DNA from: Erysipelothrix urinaevulpis
GTDB taxonomy: Bacteria; Bacillota_I; Bacilli_A; Erysipelotrichales; Erysipelotrichaceae
Assembly (NCBI RefSeq): GCF_009828835.1
Contig: NZ_WTTB01000005.1
Coordinates: forward strand, 62,001 to 126,000
Length of the DNA stretch: 64,000 nt
Direction: 5' to 3'
Shown: positions 53,403-62,145 of the stretch, in pieces
Layout: every line of letters starts with the position of its first letter
How positions within the stretch are numbered: the stretch's first letter is position 1
Made by a program: the position numbers and the translations under genes
Notes under the pieces: generated by a model
The model's input: only the letters and a program-made list of their open reading frames with translations
Told to the model about the DNA's origin: nothing
The model's database searches: none

Positions 53403-54686
53403 ATGTCAAATTATAGAGCACCAAGAGGTACGCAAGACCTTTATGGAAAAGAAATTGAAAAATGGCAAATTATTGAGGATAAAGCCAGAAAGCTGTGTGA
53501 ACAATATCATGTTAAAGAAATGAGAACACCCATATTTGAACACACAGAAGTTTTTAAACGTGGAAATGATGCAAGTGATGTAGTCAATAAAGAAATGTAT
53601 ACGTTCGAAGATCGTGGTAACCGTTCCTTAACATTGAAACCAGAAGGAACTGCAGGGTTAATTCGATCCTATGTCGAACACAAAATGTATGCCCAAGGTG
53701 GCGGGTTGCAACGCTATTTTTACATCGCACCCAATTTCCGCTATGAACGCCCACAAAAAGGAAGGATGAGAATCCATCATCAATTTGGTGTTGAATTCCT
53801 TGGACAAGCAAGTCCGTATGTTGATGTCGAGGCAATGATGCTTGGCTTGAATCTCCTCGATTCAATTGGTTTAAATCAATATAAGTTAGTGATTAATACG
53901 TTGGGTGACCAAACAAGTCAAGACTTGTACAAAAAGGCACTCCGTGATCACTTTTCTGATCACCTTGAGACGATGTGTGATGATTGTAAACGTCGGTATG
54001 ATCAAAACCCACTTAGAATGCTTGATTGTAAAGTGGATCATGATCACGAAGCTATGAAAACTGCCCCAAGCAATAAAGACAGTTTAACAGATGAATCAAA
54101 GGCTTATTATGCTGAAGTCATTCAATTAATTGAAGATTTAGGTTTGGATTATGAAGAAGATTCACGGTTAGTACGCGGATTAGATTATTATCACCATACA
54201 GTTTTCGAAGTGATTTCAACCGATCCTAAAGCAGGCGCCCAAGCAACCTTGTTTGCTGGTGGTCGTTACAATCACCTTGTTGAATACTTTGGGGGTCCTG
54301 AGATTTCGGCATTTGGATTTGGCATGGGAATTGAGAGACTTTTAGTTTATGCGGATCTTGCGGGAATAGAATTAGAAAAAGATATCAGTCTTGATGTGTA
54401 TGGGATGCCACTTGATAAAGATAGTATGCGATACACCTTCGAATTAATTCAAAAACTGCGTTCACTTGGTTATCGTGCTGATCTTGATCATGAAAATAAG
54501 TCAATGCGAGCACAGTTCAAATTGGCTGATCGTTATCAAGCGAAAATTGTCATACTCGTGGGTGAGAATGAGGTAAAACAAAAAACTGTAACGTTAAAAA
54601 ATCAAGAAACTCAGGAGCAAATTACAATTCCTGAAGATGAATTAGTATCAAAACTTGGTACTTGGATAGGAGAAAAAAATGAATAG
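53403..54686 (+). CDS. hisS: Histidyl-tRNA synthetase
   Basis: A 427-residue class II enzyme. Start at 53403 (MSNYRAPRGTQDLYGKE) after AGGAGG; upstream open frame includes the terminator arm. Motif 2 FRYERPQKGRMRIHHQFG, the histidine-specific LVRGLDYYHHTVFEV, motif 3 FGFGMGIERLL, and an anticodon-binding C-terminal domain. Under T-box control, together with aspS, which it overlaps by 8 bases. Confidence 0.97.
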   Translation: MSNYRAPRGTQDLYGKEIEKWQIIEDKARKLCEQYHVKEMRTPIFEHTEVFKRGNDASDVVNKEMYTFEDRGNRSLTLKPEGTAGLIRSYVEHKMYAQGGGLQRYFYIAPNFRYERPQKGRMRIHHQFGVEFLGQASPYVDVEAMMLGLNLLDSIGLNQYKLVINTLGDQTSQDLYKKALRDHFSDHLETMCDDCKRRYDQNPLRMLDCKVDHDHEAMKTAPSNKDSLTDESKAYYAEVIQLIEDLGLDYEEDSRLVRGLDYYHHTVFEVISTDPKAGAQATLFAGGRYNHLVEYFGGPEISAFGFGMGIERLLVYADLAGIELEKDISLDVYGMPLDKDSMRYTFELIQKLRSLGYRADLDHENKSMRAQFKLADRYQAKIVILVGENEVKQKTVTLKNQETQEQITIPEDELVSKLGTWIGEKNE

Positions 54687-56415
54687 AACACATCATAATG
54701 GAACATTAAGAATGGAAAATATCAATGAAGAGGTCACACTGGTTGGCTGGGTAGCAAAACGTCGTAATTTTGGCTCAATTAATTTCATCGATCTTAGAGA
54801 TCGCAGTGGAATTGTTCAGTTGGTCGTCAATCATGATGAATACCCTATCGTTGAAGAATTAAAAAATGAATATGTCATCCAAGTAACTGGCTTGGTTCGT
54901 GAACGTCAGGATAAAAATCCAAATTTAGCGACAGGGGATATCGAAATTGACTTAAGTGATGTTAAAATAATAAATAAAGCAAAGCAAACACCGATGATTA
55001 TTGCAGATAAAACAGATGCATTAGAAGATACACGTTTGAAATATCGTTACTTAGATCTTCGTCGTCCAGTCATGCAAAATCGTCTCATGACTCGTGCTAA
55101 AATTGTAACTGAAATGAGAAATACATTGGATAACCTAGGATTTATTGATGTTGAGACCCCAATGTTAACAAAATCTACTCCTGAAGGTGCTCGTGAGTAT
55201 TTGGTACCATCACGAGTTCATCCTGGTGAATTTTATGCCTTGGCGCAATCACCTCAAATATTCAAACAAATGTTAATGATTGGTGGTATGGAACGTTATT
55301 ATCAAATTGCACGCTGTTTTAGAGATGAAGATTTGCGAGCAGATCGTCAATTAGACTTTACTCAAGTGGACATTGAAGCGTCCTTTTTATCGGAGCATTC
55401 GTTTATGGAAATTATTGAGGAAGTTGTCGGAAATGTCATGGAAAATGTTTTAGGAGAAAAACGTCCAGTGGTTGACTATGTTACGTTCTACGATGCTCTT
55501 AATATCTATGGTAGTGATAAACCGGATCGTCGTTTTGAAATGTTATTAAATGATGTAAATCCAATTTTTTCCGAAACACAATTTAAAGTGTTTGAAAATG
55601 TCTTGAAGAATAATGGTCATTTGAAAGCTATTGTTTTAAAAGATAATGCTGAGACAGTAACACGTAAAGTCAGTGATAAATACACTGATTTAGTTAAAAA
55701 GTATGGCCTTGGTGGATTAGTCGTCTTGAAGTATGTTGATGGCGAAATTACAGGAAGTGCTGCTAAGTTCTTAGAAGAGAAAGAGATTCTTGATTTAGTC
55801 GAAACGTTAGGTTTGGAGAATAACGATGCCTTATTTATTGGTAGCGGGGAATGGGAACAAACCTGTACTGCTATGGGTGCCTTGCGTTTACAATTAGCAA
55901 AAGACTATGAATTAATTGATCAAGAAAAATTTGATTACCTATGGTTAGTTGATTTCCCAATGTTTGAATTGGGCGATAACGATGAGCTTGTTGCGCGTCA
56001 TCACCCATTCACGGCACCTAAAGAAGAAGATGTTGAATTGCTCGATACAAAGCCGCTTGAAGTTTTAGCACAAGCTTATGATTTAGTGCTTAATGGTTAT
56101 GAGATTGCAGGGGGTTCAATGCGTATCTACGATCAAGAACTCCAACGAAAAATGTTTTCTTTAATTGGCTTTAGTGATGAGCAAATCCAAAAACGATTTG
56201 GTTTCTTTGTTGATGCGTTCCAATACGGTACACCTCCACATGGTGGAATTGCTTTTGGTCTTGACCGATTTGCAATGGCGCTTACTCATTCTGAAACGAT
56301 TCGTGATGTCATTGCCTTCCCTAAAAATGCATCGGCACGTTGTCCATTGACCAATGCCCCAAGCCCAGCTGTCGATTCACAGCTTGAAGATTTACACTTA
56401 AAGATTAATAAATAG
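54679..56415 (+). CDS. aspS: Aspartyl-tRNA synthetase (bacterial type)
   Basis: A 578-residue class II enzyme: N-terminal OB anticodon domain (EEVTLVGWVAKRRNFGSINFID), catalytic core with PEGAREYLVPSR, QSPQIFKQMLMIGGMERYYQIARCFRDED (motif 2), the bacterial GAD insertion in the middle and GIAFGLDRFAMAL (motif 3). Full-length GAD domain marks a bacterial-type enzyme. Discriminating or not cannot be seen; no gatCAB is in the window. Second gene of the hisS operon. Confidence 0.97.
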   Translation: MNRTHHNGTLRMENINEEVTLVGWVAKRRNFGSINFIDLRDRSGIVQLVVNHDEYPIVEELKNEYVIQVTGLVRERQDKNPNLATGDIEIDLSDVKIINKAKQTPMIIADKTDALEDTRLKYRYLDLRRPVMQNRLMTRAKIVTEMRNTLDNLGFIDVETPMLTKSTPEGAREYLVPSRVHPGEFYALAQSPQIFKQMLMIGGMERYYQIARCFRDEDLRADRQLDFTQVDIEASFLSEHSFMEIIEEVVGNVMENVLGEKRPVVDYVTFYDALNIYGSDKPDRRFEMLLNDVNPIFSETQFKVFENVLKNNGHLKAIVLKDNAETVTRKVSDKYTDLVKKYGLGGLVVLKYVDGEITGSAAKFLEEKEILDLVETLGLENNDALFIGSGEWEQTCTAMGALRLQLAKDYELIDQEKFDYLWLVDFPMFELGDNDELVARHHPFTAPKEEDVELLDTKPLEVLAQAYDLVLNGYEIAGGSMRIYDQELQRKMFSLIGFSDEQIQKRFGFFVDAFQYGTPPHGGIAFGLDRFAMALTHSETIRDVIAFPKNASARCPLTNAPSPAVDSQLEDLHLKINK

Positions 56416-56440
56416 CACCATTCATTTGGTGCTTTACTTT
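56414..56440 (+). terminator. Terminator after aspS
   Basis: AGCACCA / TGGTGCT hairpin with a six-base loop and an imperfect T tail (TTACTTT). Confidence 0.65.
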
Positions 56441-56453
56441 GCAAGGAGGATTT

Positions 56454-57803
56454 ATGCACGCAAAAAACAATAAAATGGGTTATGAACCCATGCTTCCATT
56501 AATTATTAAAATGTCTTTACCGGCCATGTTATCGATGTTCATTCAGTCATTGTATAATGTGGTTGATTCATACTTTGTGGCACAAATTAGTGAACCTGCA
56601 CTTCGAGCAACATCACTTTCATTTCCCATTCAAATTTTAATTATTGCGATTGCTGTTGGAACTGGGGTTGGAGTCAACTCCTTTGTCGCTAGAAGCTTAG
56701 GTGCTGGCCGAAAAAAAGATGCTGATTCAGCAGTCATGCATGGAGTCGTTTTAGCAATCATATCGTGGCTAATCTTTATTGTTTTCCGCTTGTTTTTTGT
56801 TCAAAAATTTTTCACCTTATTTACAAGTGACGCTGAAGTTATAGCGATGGGGACTTCCTATCTTAGTATTGTTAGTGTTGGCGCAATTTTTACGTTGCTT
56901 CAGATACTTGGTGAAAAAGCATTGCAAGGAACAGGAAATATGATGATTCCGATGACAAGTCAACTTGTAGGAGCTATTACTAATATTATTTTAGATCCGA
57001 TCTTTATCTTTGTATTTGGATGGGGGATTGAAGGGGCAGCCATTGCGACGGTTATTGGTCAGTTTTTTGGAGCAATGGTCACATTGTATGGTCTGTTTTC
57101 TAAAAAATCAGTATTTGATCTTAACATAAAAGGCTTCACTTGGGATAATTCTACAGTTAAGAAAATATATGAAGTTGGTTTTCCAAGTATTTTGATGCAA
57201 TCATTAGGTGCATTTTTAACGATCTTCTTAAATGGAATAATTATTCAATTTTCAGAAGTTGCAGTTTCGGTCTTAGGTGTTTATTTTAAATTAGAATCAT
57301 TCGTTATGATGCCAGTCTTTGGTTTAGGTCAAGGTATTTTACCAATCATCGGGTTTAACTATGGCGCTAAGAACAGTGATCGTATCCATGAAGCTTATCG
57401 ATACGGTGTGTTAATATCTTTGTTACTTCTATCCGTTGGTTTCGTTATATTCCAAGTGTTCCCAGCACAGTTAATGGGAATATTTAGTCATGATGAAGCG
57501 ATGATTCGTATGGGTGTTATTACATTAAGATTGATTTCACTTTACTTTATTCCTGCATCGTTGGGGATTGTTAATTCAACATTCTTCCAATCGTTAGGTT
57601 TAGGTAATTATAGTTTAATTGTTTCTTTCTTACGGCAAATGGGGATACTTTTACCAATTGCTTACTTAATGTCAAACTTTGGCTTACACTTTGTTTGGTT
57701 GGCGTATCCAATTGCTGAAACCCTCACCCTTTTAATTTCAACCAAGTTACGTCGTAAAGCAATTAGAGAGTATGTTGATCCTTTAGAAACCGTTCCTAAT
57801 TAA
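56454..57803 (+). CDS. MATE family efflux transporter
   Basis: A 449-residue protein with 12 predicted membrane segments in two six-segment halves. The first half begins LPLIIKMSLPAMLSMFIQSLYNVVDSYFVAQI, the usual MATE opening, and has AVGTGVGVNSFVARSLGAGRK; the second half has MPVFGLGQGILPIIGFNYGAKN, the repeat of that motif. Exports cationic drugs or metabolites using Na+ or H+. Start at 56454 after AAGGAGG. An upstream in-frame ATG at 56439 lies in the terminator tail. Confidence 0.92.
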   Translation: MHAKNNKMGYEPMLPLIIKMSLPAMLSMFIQSLYNVVDSYFVAQISEPALRATSLSFPIQILIIAIAVGTGVGVNSFVARSLGAGRKKDADSAVMHGVVLAIISWLIFIVFRLFFVQKFFTLFTSDAEVIAMGTSYLSIVSVGAIFTLLQILGEKALQGTGNMMIPMTSQLVGAITNIILDPIFIFVFGWGIEGAAIATVIGQFFGAMVTLYGLFSKKSVFDLNIKGFTWDNSTVKKIYEVGFPSILMQSLGAFLTIFLNGIIIQFSEVAVSVLGVYFKLESFVMMPVFGLGQGILPIIGFNYGAKNSDRIHEAYRYGVLISLLLLSVGFVIFQVFPAQLMGIFSHDEAMIRMGVITLRLISLYFIPASLGIVNSTFFQSLGLGNYSLIVSFLRQMGILLPIAYLMSNFGLHFVWLAYPIAETLTLLISTKLRRKAIREYVDPLETVPN

Positions 57804-57827
57804 AAGTTCAATGTCTCATAAAACGTC

Positions 57828-57856
57828 TTGACGTATAAACTGTTTAATGATATACT
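57828..57856 (+). promoter_or_regulatory. Promoter of the infC operon
   Basis: TTGACG (57828-57833), 17-base spacer, TATACT (57851-57856): strong sigma-A promoter. Confidence 0.85.
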
Positions 57857-57862
57857 TGTCTA

Positions 57863-58010
57863 GCAATAAGAAAGTAGAAGACACTTCTCACCTGATGATA
57901 TCATTCATAGGTAAAGGCTTAAATCGACAAGAGATAACCTTTAAGTGTGTTCCTTTTTAAAAAAAAGTTCACACTTTTTTATTGTAATAATGTTTAGGGA
58001 GGTGAAATAT
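57863..58010 (+). ncRNA. infC attenuator leader (L20-leader type)
   Basis: About 150 nt between promoter and infC. A terminator hairpin, AAGTGTG (57943-57949) / CACACTT (57970-57976) plus a run of T, lies before the coding start. Upstream, TAAAGGCTTAAA can pair with CCTTTAAG (overlapping the terminator 5' arm), giving an alternative fold. This organisation matches the Firmicutes leader in which L20 binding causes early termination of infC-rpmI-rplT. Confidence 0.7.
57943..57982 (+). terminator. Regulatory terminator inside the infC leader
   Basis: Seven-bp AAGTGTG / CACACTT stem, a long A/T loop and TTTTTT. It precedes the gene it controls, so it is an attenuator and not an end signal for the MATE gene. 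Confidence 0.75.
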
Positions 58011-58547
58011 ATTAGTAATCGCAGAAGAAATAACAGCAATGATGAATTGGTGAATGAGGCAATTCGTTTCCGTGAAGTATTGGTAATTGGCGCTGAAGGC
58101 GAACAATTAGGAATACTTAGTAGAAATGATGCGTTAAATAAAGCATATGATGCAAATCTTGATTTATTGTGTGTTGCTCCAAATGGAAATCCACCAGTAT
58201 GTAAGATTTTAGATTATGGTCGCTATCGTTATGAACAACAAAAGAAAGCGAAAGAAGCTAAAAAACATCAACATGTTACTCAGGTAAAACCATTACGTCT
58301 TTCACCTGTTATTGAACAACATGACTTTGATACAAAATTACGCCATGCATCGAAGTGGTTAGAAGCTGGAATGAAAGTTAAAGTTGATATGCGCTTTAGG
58401 GGACGCTTGATCACTCGTTTAGAGGTTGGGCGTGAAACAATGAATCAGTTCATTGAAGAATTGAAGGACTTGGGTTCAGTTGAGAAAGCTCCTAAGCTTG
58501 AAGGGAATACCATGTCTGTTGTGATATCTCCACACAAACAACAATAG
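58011..58547 (+). CDS. infC: Translation initiation factor IF-3 with an AUU start
   Basis: A 178-residue IF-3 that stabilises free 30S subunits and checks start codons. Coding starts at ATT 58011 (protein (M)SNRRRNNSNDELVNEAIRF): GGGAGGTGA lies 5 bases upstream and no ATG/GTG/TTG fits; the in-frame ATG at 57990 or upstream codons would run through the ribosome site and attenuator. An AUU start is the known autoregulatory device of infC. N-domain begins NEAIRFREVLVIG, linker YEQQKKAKEAKKHQ, C-domain KPLRLSPVIEQHDFDTK and VKVDMRFRGR. Confidence 0.93.
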   Translation: MSNRRRNNSNDELVNEAIRFREVLVIGAEGEQLGILSRNDALNKAYDANLDLLCVAPNGNPPVCKILDYGRYRYEQQKKAKEAKKHQHVTQVKPLRLSPVIEQHDFDTKLRHASKWLEAGMKVKVDMRFRGRLITRLEVGRETMNQFIEELKDLGSVEKAPKLEGNTMSVVISPHKQQ

Positions 58548-58568
58548 TTTATTAAGGAGGGCTTTAAG

Positions 58569-58763
58569 ATGCCAAAAATGAAAACAAAAAAAGCATTGTC
58601 AAAACGTGTTAAACGTACAGGCAGTGGAAAGTTAAAAAGAAGTCAAGCTTATACCTCACACTTTATGAGACATAAGTCACAAAAACAAAAGAGAAATTTA
58701 CGTCAGTCATCACTTGTATCAAATAGTGATTACAAACGTATTAAACATTTATTGCAAGACTAG
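58569..58763 (+). CDS. rpmI: 50S ribosomal protein L35
   Basis: A 64-residue basic protein: [23 protein letters not shown] and [16 protein letters not shown] match L35. Preceded by AAGGAGGG. Sits between infC and rplT as usual. Confidence 0.97.
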   Translation: MPKMKTKKALSKRVKRTGSGKLKRSQAYTSHFMRHKSQKQKRNLRQSSLVSNSDYKRIKHLLQD

Positions 58764-58777
58764 GGAGGGTGAGTTAA

Positions 58778-59137
58778 ATGCCAAGAACAAAAACATCCGT
58801 GCCATCAAGAGCACGTCGTAAAAAAACATTAAAATTAGCGAAAGGATATTACGGGTCAAAACATACATTGTACCGTACAGCTAATGAACAAGTCATGCGT
58901 TCATTGCGTTACTCATACCGTGACCGTAAACAATTAAAACGCGAAATGCGTAAATTGTGGATCACACGTATTAACGCAGCTGCACGTATGAACGATATGT
59001 CATACAGTCAATTGATGCATGGTTTAAGACTTGCGAACGTTACAATTAACCGTAAAATGTTATCAGAAATCGCAATTCATGATCCAAAAGGATTTACAAA
59101 AATTGTAGGTCAAGCTCAAAAAGCTTTAGAAAAGTAA
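58778..59137 (+). CDS. rplT: 50S ribosomal protein L20
   Basis: A 119-residue 23S rRNA binder needed for early 50S assembly. Signature parts [53 protein letters not shown] and [21 protein letters not shown]. It also acts as repressor of the operon through the infC leader in Firmicutes. Stop is followed after one base by the MarR gene. Confidence 0.98.
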   Translation: MPRTKTSVPSRARRKKTLKLAKGYYGSKHTLYRTANEQVMRSLRYSYRDRKQLKREMRKLWITRINAAARMNDMSYSQLMHGLRLANVTINRKMLSEIAIHDPKGFTKIVGQAQKALEK

Positions 59138-59138
59138 A

Positions 59139-59585
59139 ATGTCAGTTGATACACGACGTCAAGTCAATGAATTAATTGTTGATATCTTTAATAAGATTTT
59201 AACCTTGGAAGAAACTTATCATCACATGCATGGTATTGATTTATCCATGACTGAAATTCATACATTGGATGCTATTCATAAATCAGCATCGAAACAAATG
59301 TCTGATGTTGCCAAGAGTTTAGATATAACTCAAGGTACATTAACGACAAGTATTAATCGTCTTGAAAAACAAGGCTATGTTAATCGCGTTCGTGATCAAG
59401 AAGATCGCCGAATTTATCGCCTAGTGTTGGAAGATAAAAGCTTCAAAGTTTTAGATATTCACGATAAATTTCATAATGAAATGGTGGAAGGAATATTAAG
59501 ACAAACAGAAAAAGACGAGGATTTAGTGCGAGCAATCGCTGAATTGAATGGATTTTTCCAAAATATGTTGGAAGAAAATCAATAA
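59139..59585 (+). CDS. MarR family transcriptional regulator
   Basis: A 148-residue winged-helix repressor. Core: MTEIHTLDAIHKSASKQMSDVAKSLDITQGTLTTSINRLEKQGYVNRVRDQEDRRIYRL, the recognition helix followed by the beta-wing. Its ATG sits one base after the rplT stop with no clear own ribosome site, so it depends on read-through or coupling. MarR proteins of this shape also include FabT, the fatty-acid-synthesis repressor, but no fab gene is seen in the window. Regulated targets unknown. Confidence 0.9.
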   Translation: MSVDTRRQVNELIVDIFNKILTLEETYHHMHGIDLSMTEIHTLDAIHKSASKQMSDVAKSLDITQGTLTTSINRLEKQGYVNRVRDQEDRRIYRLVLEDKSFKVLDIHDKFHNEMVEGILRQTEKDEDLVRAIAELNGFFQNMLEENQ

Positions 59586-59617
59586 AGCATTGATAAACTA
59601 TCTAAAAAGTAATTATG

Positions 59618-59645
59618 AACCTCTAGAGTAATCTAGAGGTTTTTA
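59618..59645 (+). terminator. Terminator of the infC-marR operon
   Basis: AACCTCTAGA / TCTAGAGGTT, 10-bp perfect stem with GTAA tetraloop and T run. Confidence 0.93.
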
Positions 59646-59650
59646 TTATT

Positions 59651-59682
59651 AAAAAGCCACTGTCTTATAAAAAAACAGTAGC
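59651..59682 (-). terminator. Terminator of the D-2-hydroxyacid dehydrogenase gene
   Basis: On the minus strand GCTACTGT / ACAGTGGC (one G-U) with an A/T loop, followed by TTTTT; it lies 12 bases beyond that gene's stop. Confidence 0.8.
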
Positions 59683-59694
59683 TAATCACACTTT

Positions 59695-60603
59695 TTATAT
59701 AATTTTATTAATAATCGCTTCGTTATGGGCAAAACGTTTTAAGTTCTCAATGACAATATTCAAGCGATAAGTATTAATTAAGTTGCTTTCAAATGATGCG
59801 TGAGGTGTAAGTATCGCTTTGGGATGATGCCATAGAGGGTGTTTAGGATCAAGTGGTTCTTGTTCAAATACATCAAGCACCACAGCACATAAGTTTGTAT
59901 CAAGCACTGCCATTAAACCGTCTAAGTTGACAGAAGATCCTCGTCCTACATTAATGAATACTGCATCGTTTTTCATACGCTTAAACTGTTCTTGATCCAT
60001 AATATGATAGGTCGCTTTATTTTGAGGAAGAATTGAAATCACGATATCATAGGTATGCATGATTTCATCAAGAGAAGTTGTCGGGAAGCACTGATTGAAA
60101 TAATCGATAGCCCGACCATTTGTGTTAATGCCATCAACTGTTGCATTAAAGGCTGACAGAAGTTTGGCAGTTTCTTGGCCAATACTGCCTGTACCCAAGA
60201 TAAGAACTGTTGCTTGATCAAGAGATTTGTTTTTATCAAGACGATTCCATTTTTTAAAATCTTGTTGTGATCTATAATCAGGAATGCTTTTATAAATACT
60301 AAGTATGTGGGCAAGTGTATATTCTGCGATTGGTTTACTGTACATGCCTTTGCCATTCGCAATTGTTATGTCATTATCTTGATACAAGTCTAAGTTTACA
60401 TGATCAAAGCCTGCCGAGAGCAATTGGACAAATTTTAAACCGTCAGGAATTGCTTCACTGGGAGGGTTATAACCAACAATAACATCGGTAGGTTCAGTGT
60501 ATTGGTCAAAGGTATTAAAAGTTGTTATTTCATATCCTAAAGACTTGAGATAATCAAGTTCATCATCATTTAATGCTAAAATATCTGCTAGTGCTACTTT
60601 CAT
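59695..60603 (-). CDS. D-2-hydroxyacid dehydrogenase
   Basis: A 302-residue NAD-dependent oxidoreductase. NAD motif LGTGSIGQETAKLL near residue 140. Catalytic Arg is in NVGRGSSVN, Glu in DVFEQEPLDPKHPLW, and His in LTPHASFES, the standard Arg-Glu-His triad. Family substrates include D-lactate, D-2-hydroxyisocaproate, glycerate and phosphoglycerate. The 302 length without ACT domain excludes a full SerA. Single-gene unit with its own promoter. Confidence 0.9.
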   Translation of the reverse strand: MKVALADILALNDDELDYLKSLGYEITTFNTFDQYTEPTDVIVGYNPPSEAIPDGLKFVQLLSAGFDHVNLDLYQDNDITIANGKGMYSKPIAEYTLAHILSIYKSIPDYRSQQDFKKWNRLDKNKSLDQATVLILGTGSIGQETAKLLSAFNATVDGINTNGRAIDYFNQCFPTTSLDEIMHTYDIVISILPQNKATYHIMDQEQFKRMKNDAVFINVGRGSSVNLDGLMAVLDTNLCAVVLDVFEQEPLDPKHPLWHHPKAILTPHASFESNLINTYRLNIVIENLKRFAHNEAIINKII

Positions 60604-60627
60604 TCATATCACTCCTTCGTTAGTCTT

Positions 60628-60656
60628 ATAATAGTATGAAAGTGAAGACGAAGCAA
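60628..60656 (-). promoter_or_regulatory. Promoter of the D-2-hydroxyacid dehydrogenase gene
   Basis: Minus strand TTGCTT (60651-60656), 17-base spacer, TATTAT (60628-60633), with GGAG before the ATG. Confidence 0.7.
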
Positions 60657-60681
60657 AGAAAATAGAATTTATACCTATAAA

Positions 60682-61524
60682 TTAAATTATTTCACCTGGT
60701 TTGTGTTTGTTCCAAGCCTCAAGAAGTCGTTGATACTTTAACTGAGCAATATCATAATAAATTTGATCATGATGTTCATTGTACATAAAGCTCGCCCATT
60801 CACACCATAAAACATGTTGCGCAATTTCAAAAATAAATAACGCTTCATCGTCAATGATCTCATCATCGTCAAAATATGTATCATAGATTAAACGTCTTTG
60901 TTCAGGATCTTGAATATCATTCTCTGTAATCAAGGACATAAGATCAAAATAAGGGTGGTTTTCCATAGCATATTCATAATCAATTAAATAAGAATCAGTT
61001 TGTGTGAAAAGAAAGTTTCCTTCAACACAGTCATTGTGACAAAGTACGTGATTTTCATGACTCAAAGTTTTAGCTTTATCAATAAAGCCATGAGCAAACG
61101 ATGTGTTAAAAAGGGGAGTTATATTTCTATGTTGATATTGATTAAAATGAGCTTGAATATCAAATGTTTTTTGGACATGAATCTTTGATTGATGAAGTTT
61201 TTTTATCAGATTAGTTGCTTCAACAATGTACTCTGGTGAAAAATGTTTGGCATTTGGAATATAATTACTTATCTTAATACCAGAATCTGCGTTATAATAA
61301 AGAGTGTGAACATCGAGATTCAAGTCTTTGATTTGCTCTAAAACAAGCGCTTCAAGGTGATAATCAAATAAGTCAATGTTTCCAGGTTTGGGCAAACGAA
61401 TGACATGTTGTTTATCAGGGAAGGTTAACAAATAATTATCATTGGTTAAACCTTGCTCTAAATATTGAATACTCAAGGGTTCCTCTTGGTATATTTTTTT
61501 TATAATTGTCGTTAATGTTTTCAT
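60682..61524 (-). CDS. Choline/ethanolamine kinase-like phosphotransferase (LicA-type)
   Basis: A 280-residue protein-kinase-fold enzyme. Catalytic loop VLCHNDCVEGNFLF (HNDxxxxN, about residue 170) and the metal site LIDYEYAMENHPYFDL (D[FY]E, Asp in IDYE) are as in choline kinases and LicA. N-terminal NYLLTF...IRLPKPG is the ATP-lid region. The start at 61524 (MKTLTTIIKKIYQ) is preferred; upstream open frame is A/T-rich and lacks similarity. It would phosphorylate choline or a similar alcohol, feeding phosphocholine decoration, but no other lic gene is beside it, so the substrate is open. A -10 element lies only six bases before the ATG. Confidence 0.85.
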   Translation of the reverse strand: MKTLTTIIKKIYQEEPLSIQYLEQGLTNDNYLLTFPDKQHVIRLPKPGNIDLFDYHLEALVLEQIKDLNLDVHTLYYNADSGIKISNYIPNAKHFSPEYIVEATNLIKKLHQSKIHVQKTFDIQAHFNQYQHRNITPLFNTSFAHGFIDKAKTLSHENHVLCHNDCVEGNFLFTQTDSYLIDYEYAMENHPYFDLMSLITENDIQDPEQRRLIYDTYFDDDEIIDDEALFIFEIAQHVLWCEWASFMYNEHHDQIYYDIAQLKYQRLLEAWNKHKPGEII

Positions 61525-61530
61525 GAAAAT

Positions 61531-61539
61531 ATTATAGCA
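61531..61539 (-). promoter_or_regulatory. Extended -10 just before the choline-kinase-like start (possible leaderless mRNA)
   Basis: Minus strand TGCTATAAT at 61531-61539. The last T is six bases from the ATG, so transcription would begin at or next to the start codon, and no Shine-Dalgarno is visible in the six bases. Confidence 0.5.
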
Positions 61540-61557
61540 TACGAAAGGTGATAATAA

Positions 61558-62145
61558 ATGAAAGTAATTGTAGCAAGTCATAATGAAGGTAAAATTAAAG
61601 AATTTCATTCCATATTAGAACCACTTGGCTTTGAAGTTTTAAAAGCAAGTGATTTTAATGTTGATGTGTCGATGATTGAAGAGACAGGAACAACATTTGC
61701 TGAAAATGCATTGATCAAAGCCAAAGCGGTCTATGAAATAATTAAACTTCCAGTTGTCAGTGATGATTCTGGTTTAAATTTGGATGCGTTTCCTGAACTG
61801 TTAGGTGTTTATTCGGCTCGATTTATGGAAAATGAACCATATCATATTAAGAACAAAACAATCTTAAAAAAATATGAAACAGAAAGCAATCGTAAAGCGA
61901 ACTTTGAATCCTGTGTTGTTTATTATGATGGTCATGCTCATAGTTTCTCTGGTATTGTGGAAGGAGAAATTGTTGATAAAATTAAAGGTGAAGGTGGATT
62001 TGGTTATGATCCAATATTTAAACCCAGTGGTTATTCACAAACATTTGGTGAAATGTCGGTTATAGATAAAGATAAAATATCCCACCGAGCACGAGCTTTA
62101 AATAAATTTGTTGAATTTATTAAAGAGGAAAGCAATGAGAGATAA
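61558..62145 (+). CDS. rdgB: XTP/dITP diphosphatase (RdgB/HAM1 family)
   Basis: A 195-residue house-cleaning enzyme hydrolysing dITP, XTP and similar purine nucleotides. N-terminal MKVIVASHNEGKIKEFHSIL, catalytic VSDDSGLNLDA with metal Asp, YSARFM, and GEGGFGYDPIFKPSGY in the C-terminal part. AAAGGTGATAATAA precedes the ATG. The divergent gene on the other strand starts 33 bases away. It overlaps the Lit-like gene by 11 bases. Confidence 0.95.
   Translation: MKVIVASHNEGKIKEFHSILEPLGFEVLKASDFNVDVSMIEETGTTFAENALIKAKAVYEIIKLPVVSDDSGLNLDAFPELLGVYSARFMENEPYHIKNKTILKKYETESNRKANFESCVVYYDGHAHSFSGIVEGEIVDKIKGEGGFGYDPIFKPSGYSQTFGEMSVIDKDKISHRARALNKFVEFIKEESNER

Noticed and set aside
57945-58010. Longer IF-3 reading frame starting upstream at 57945 or 57990
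   Set aside because: It would translate the attenuator hairpin and the Shine-Dalgarno; IF-3 N-terminus and ribosome site fit ATT 58011.
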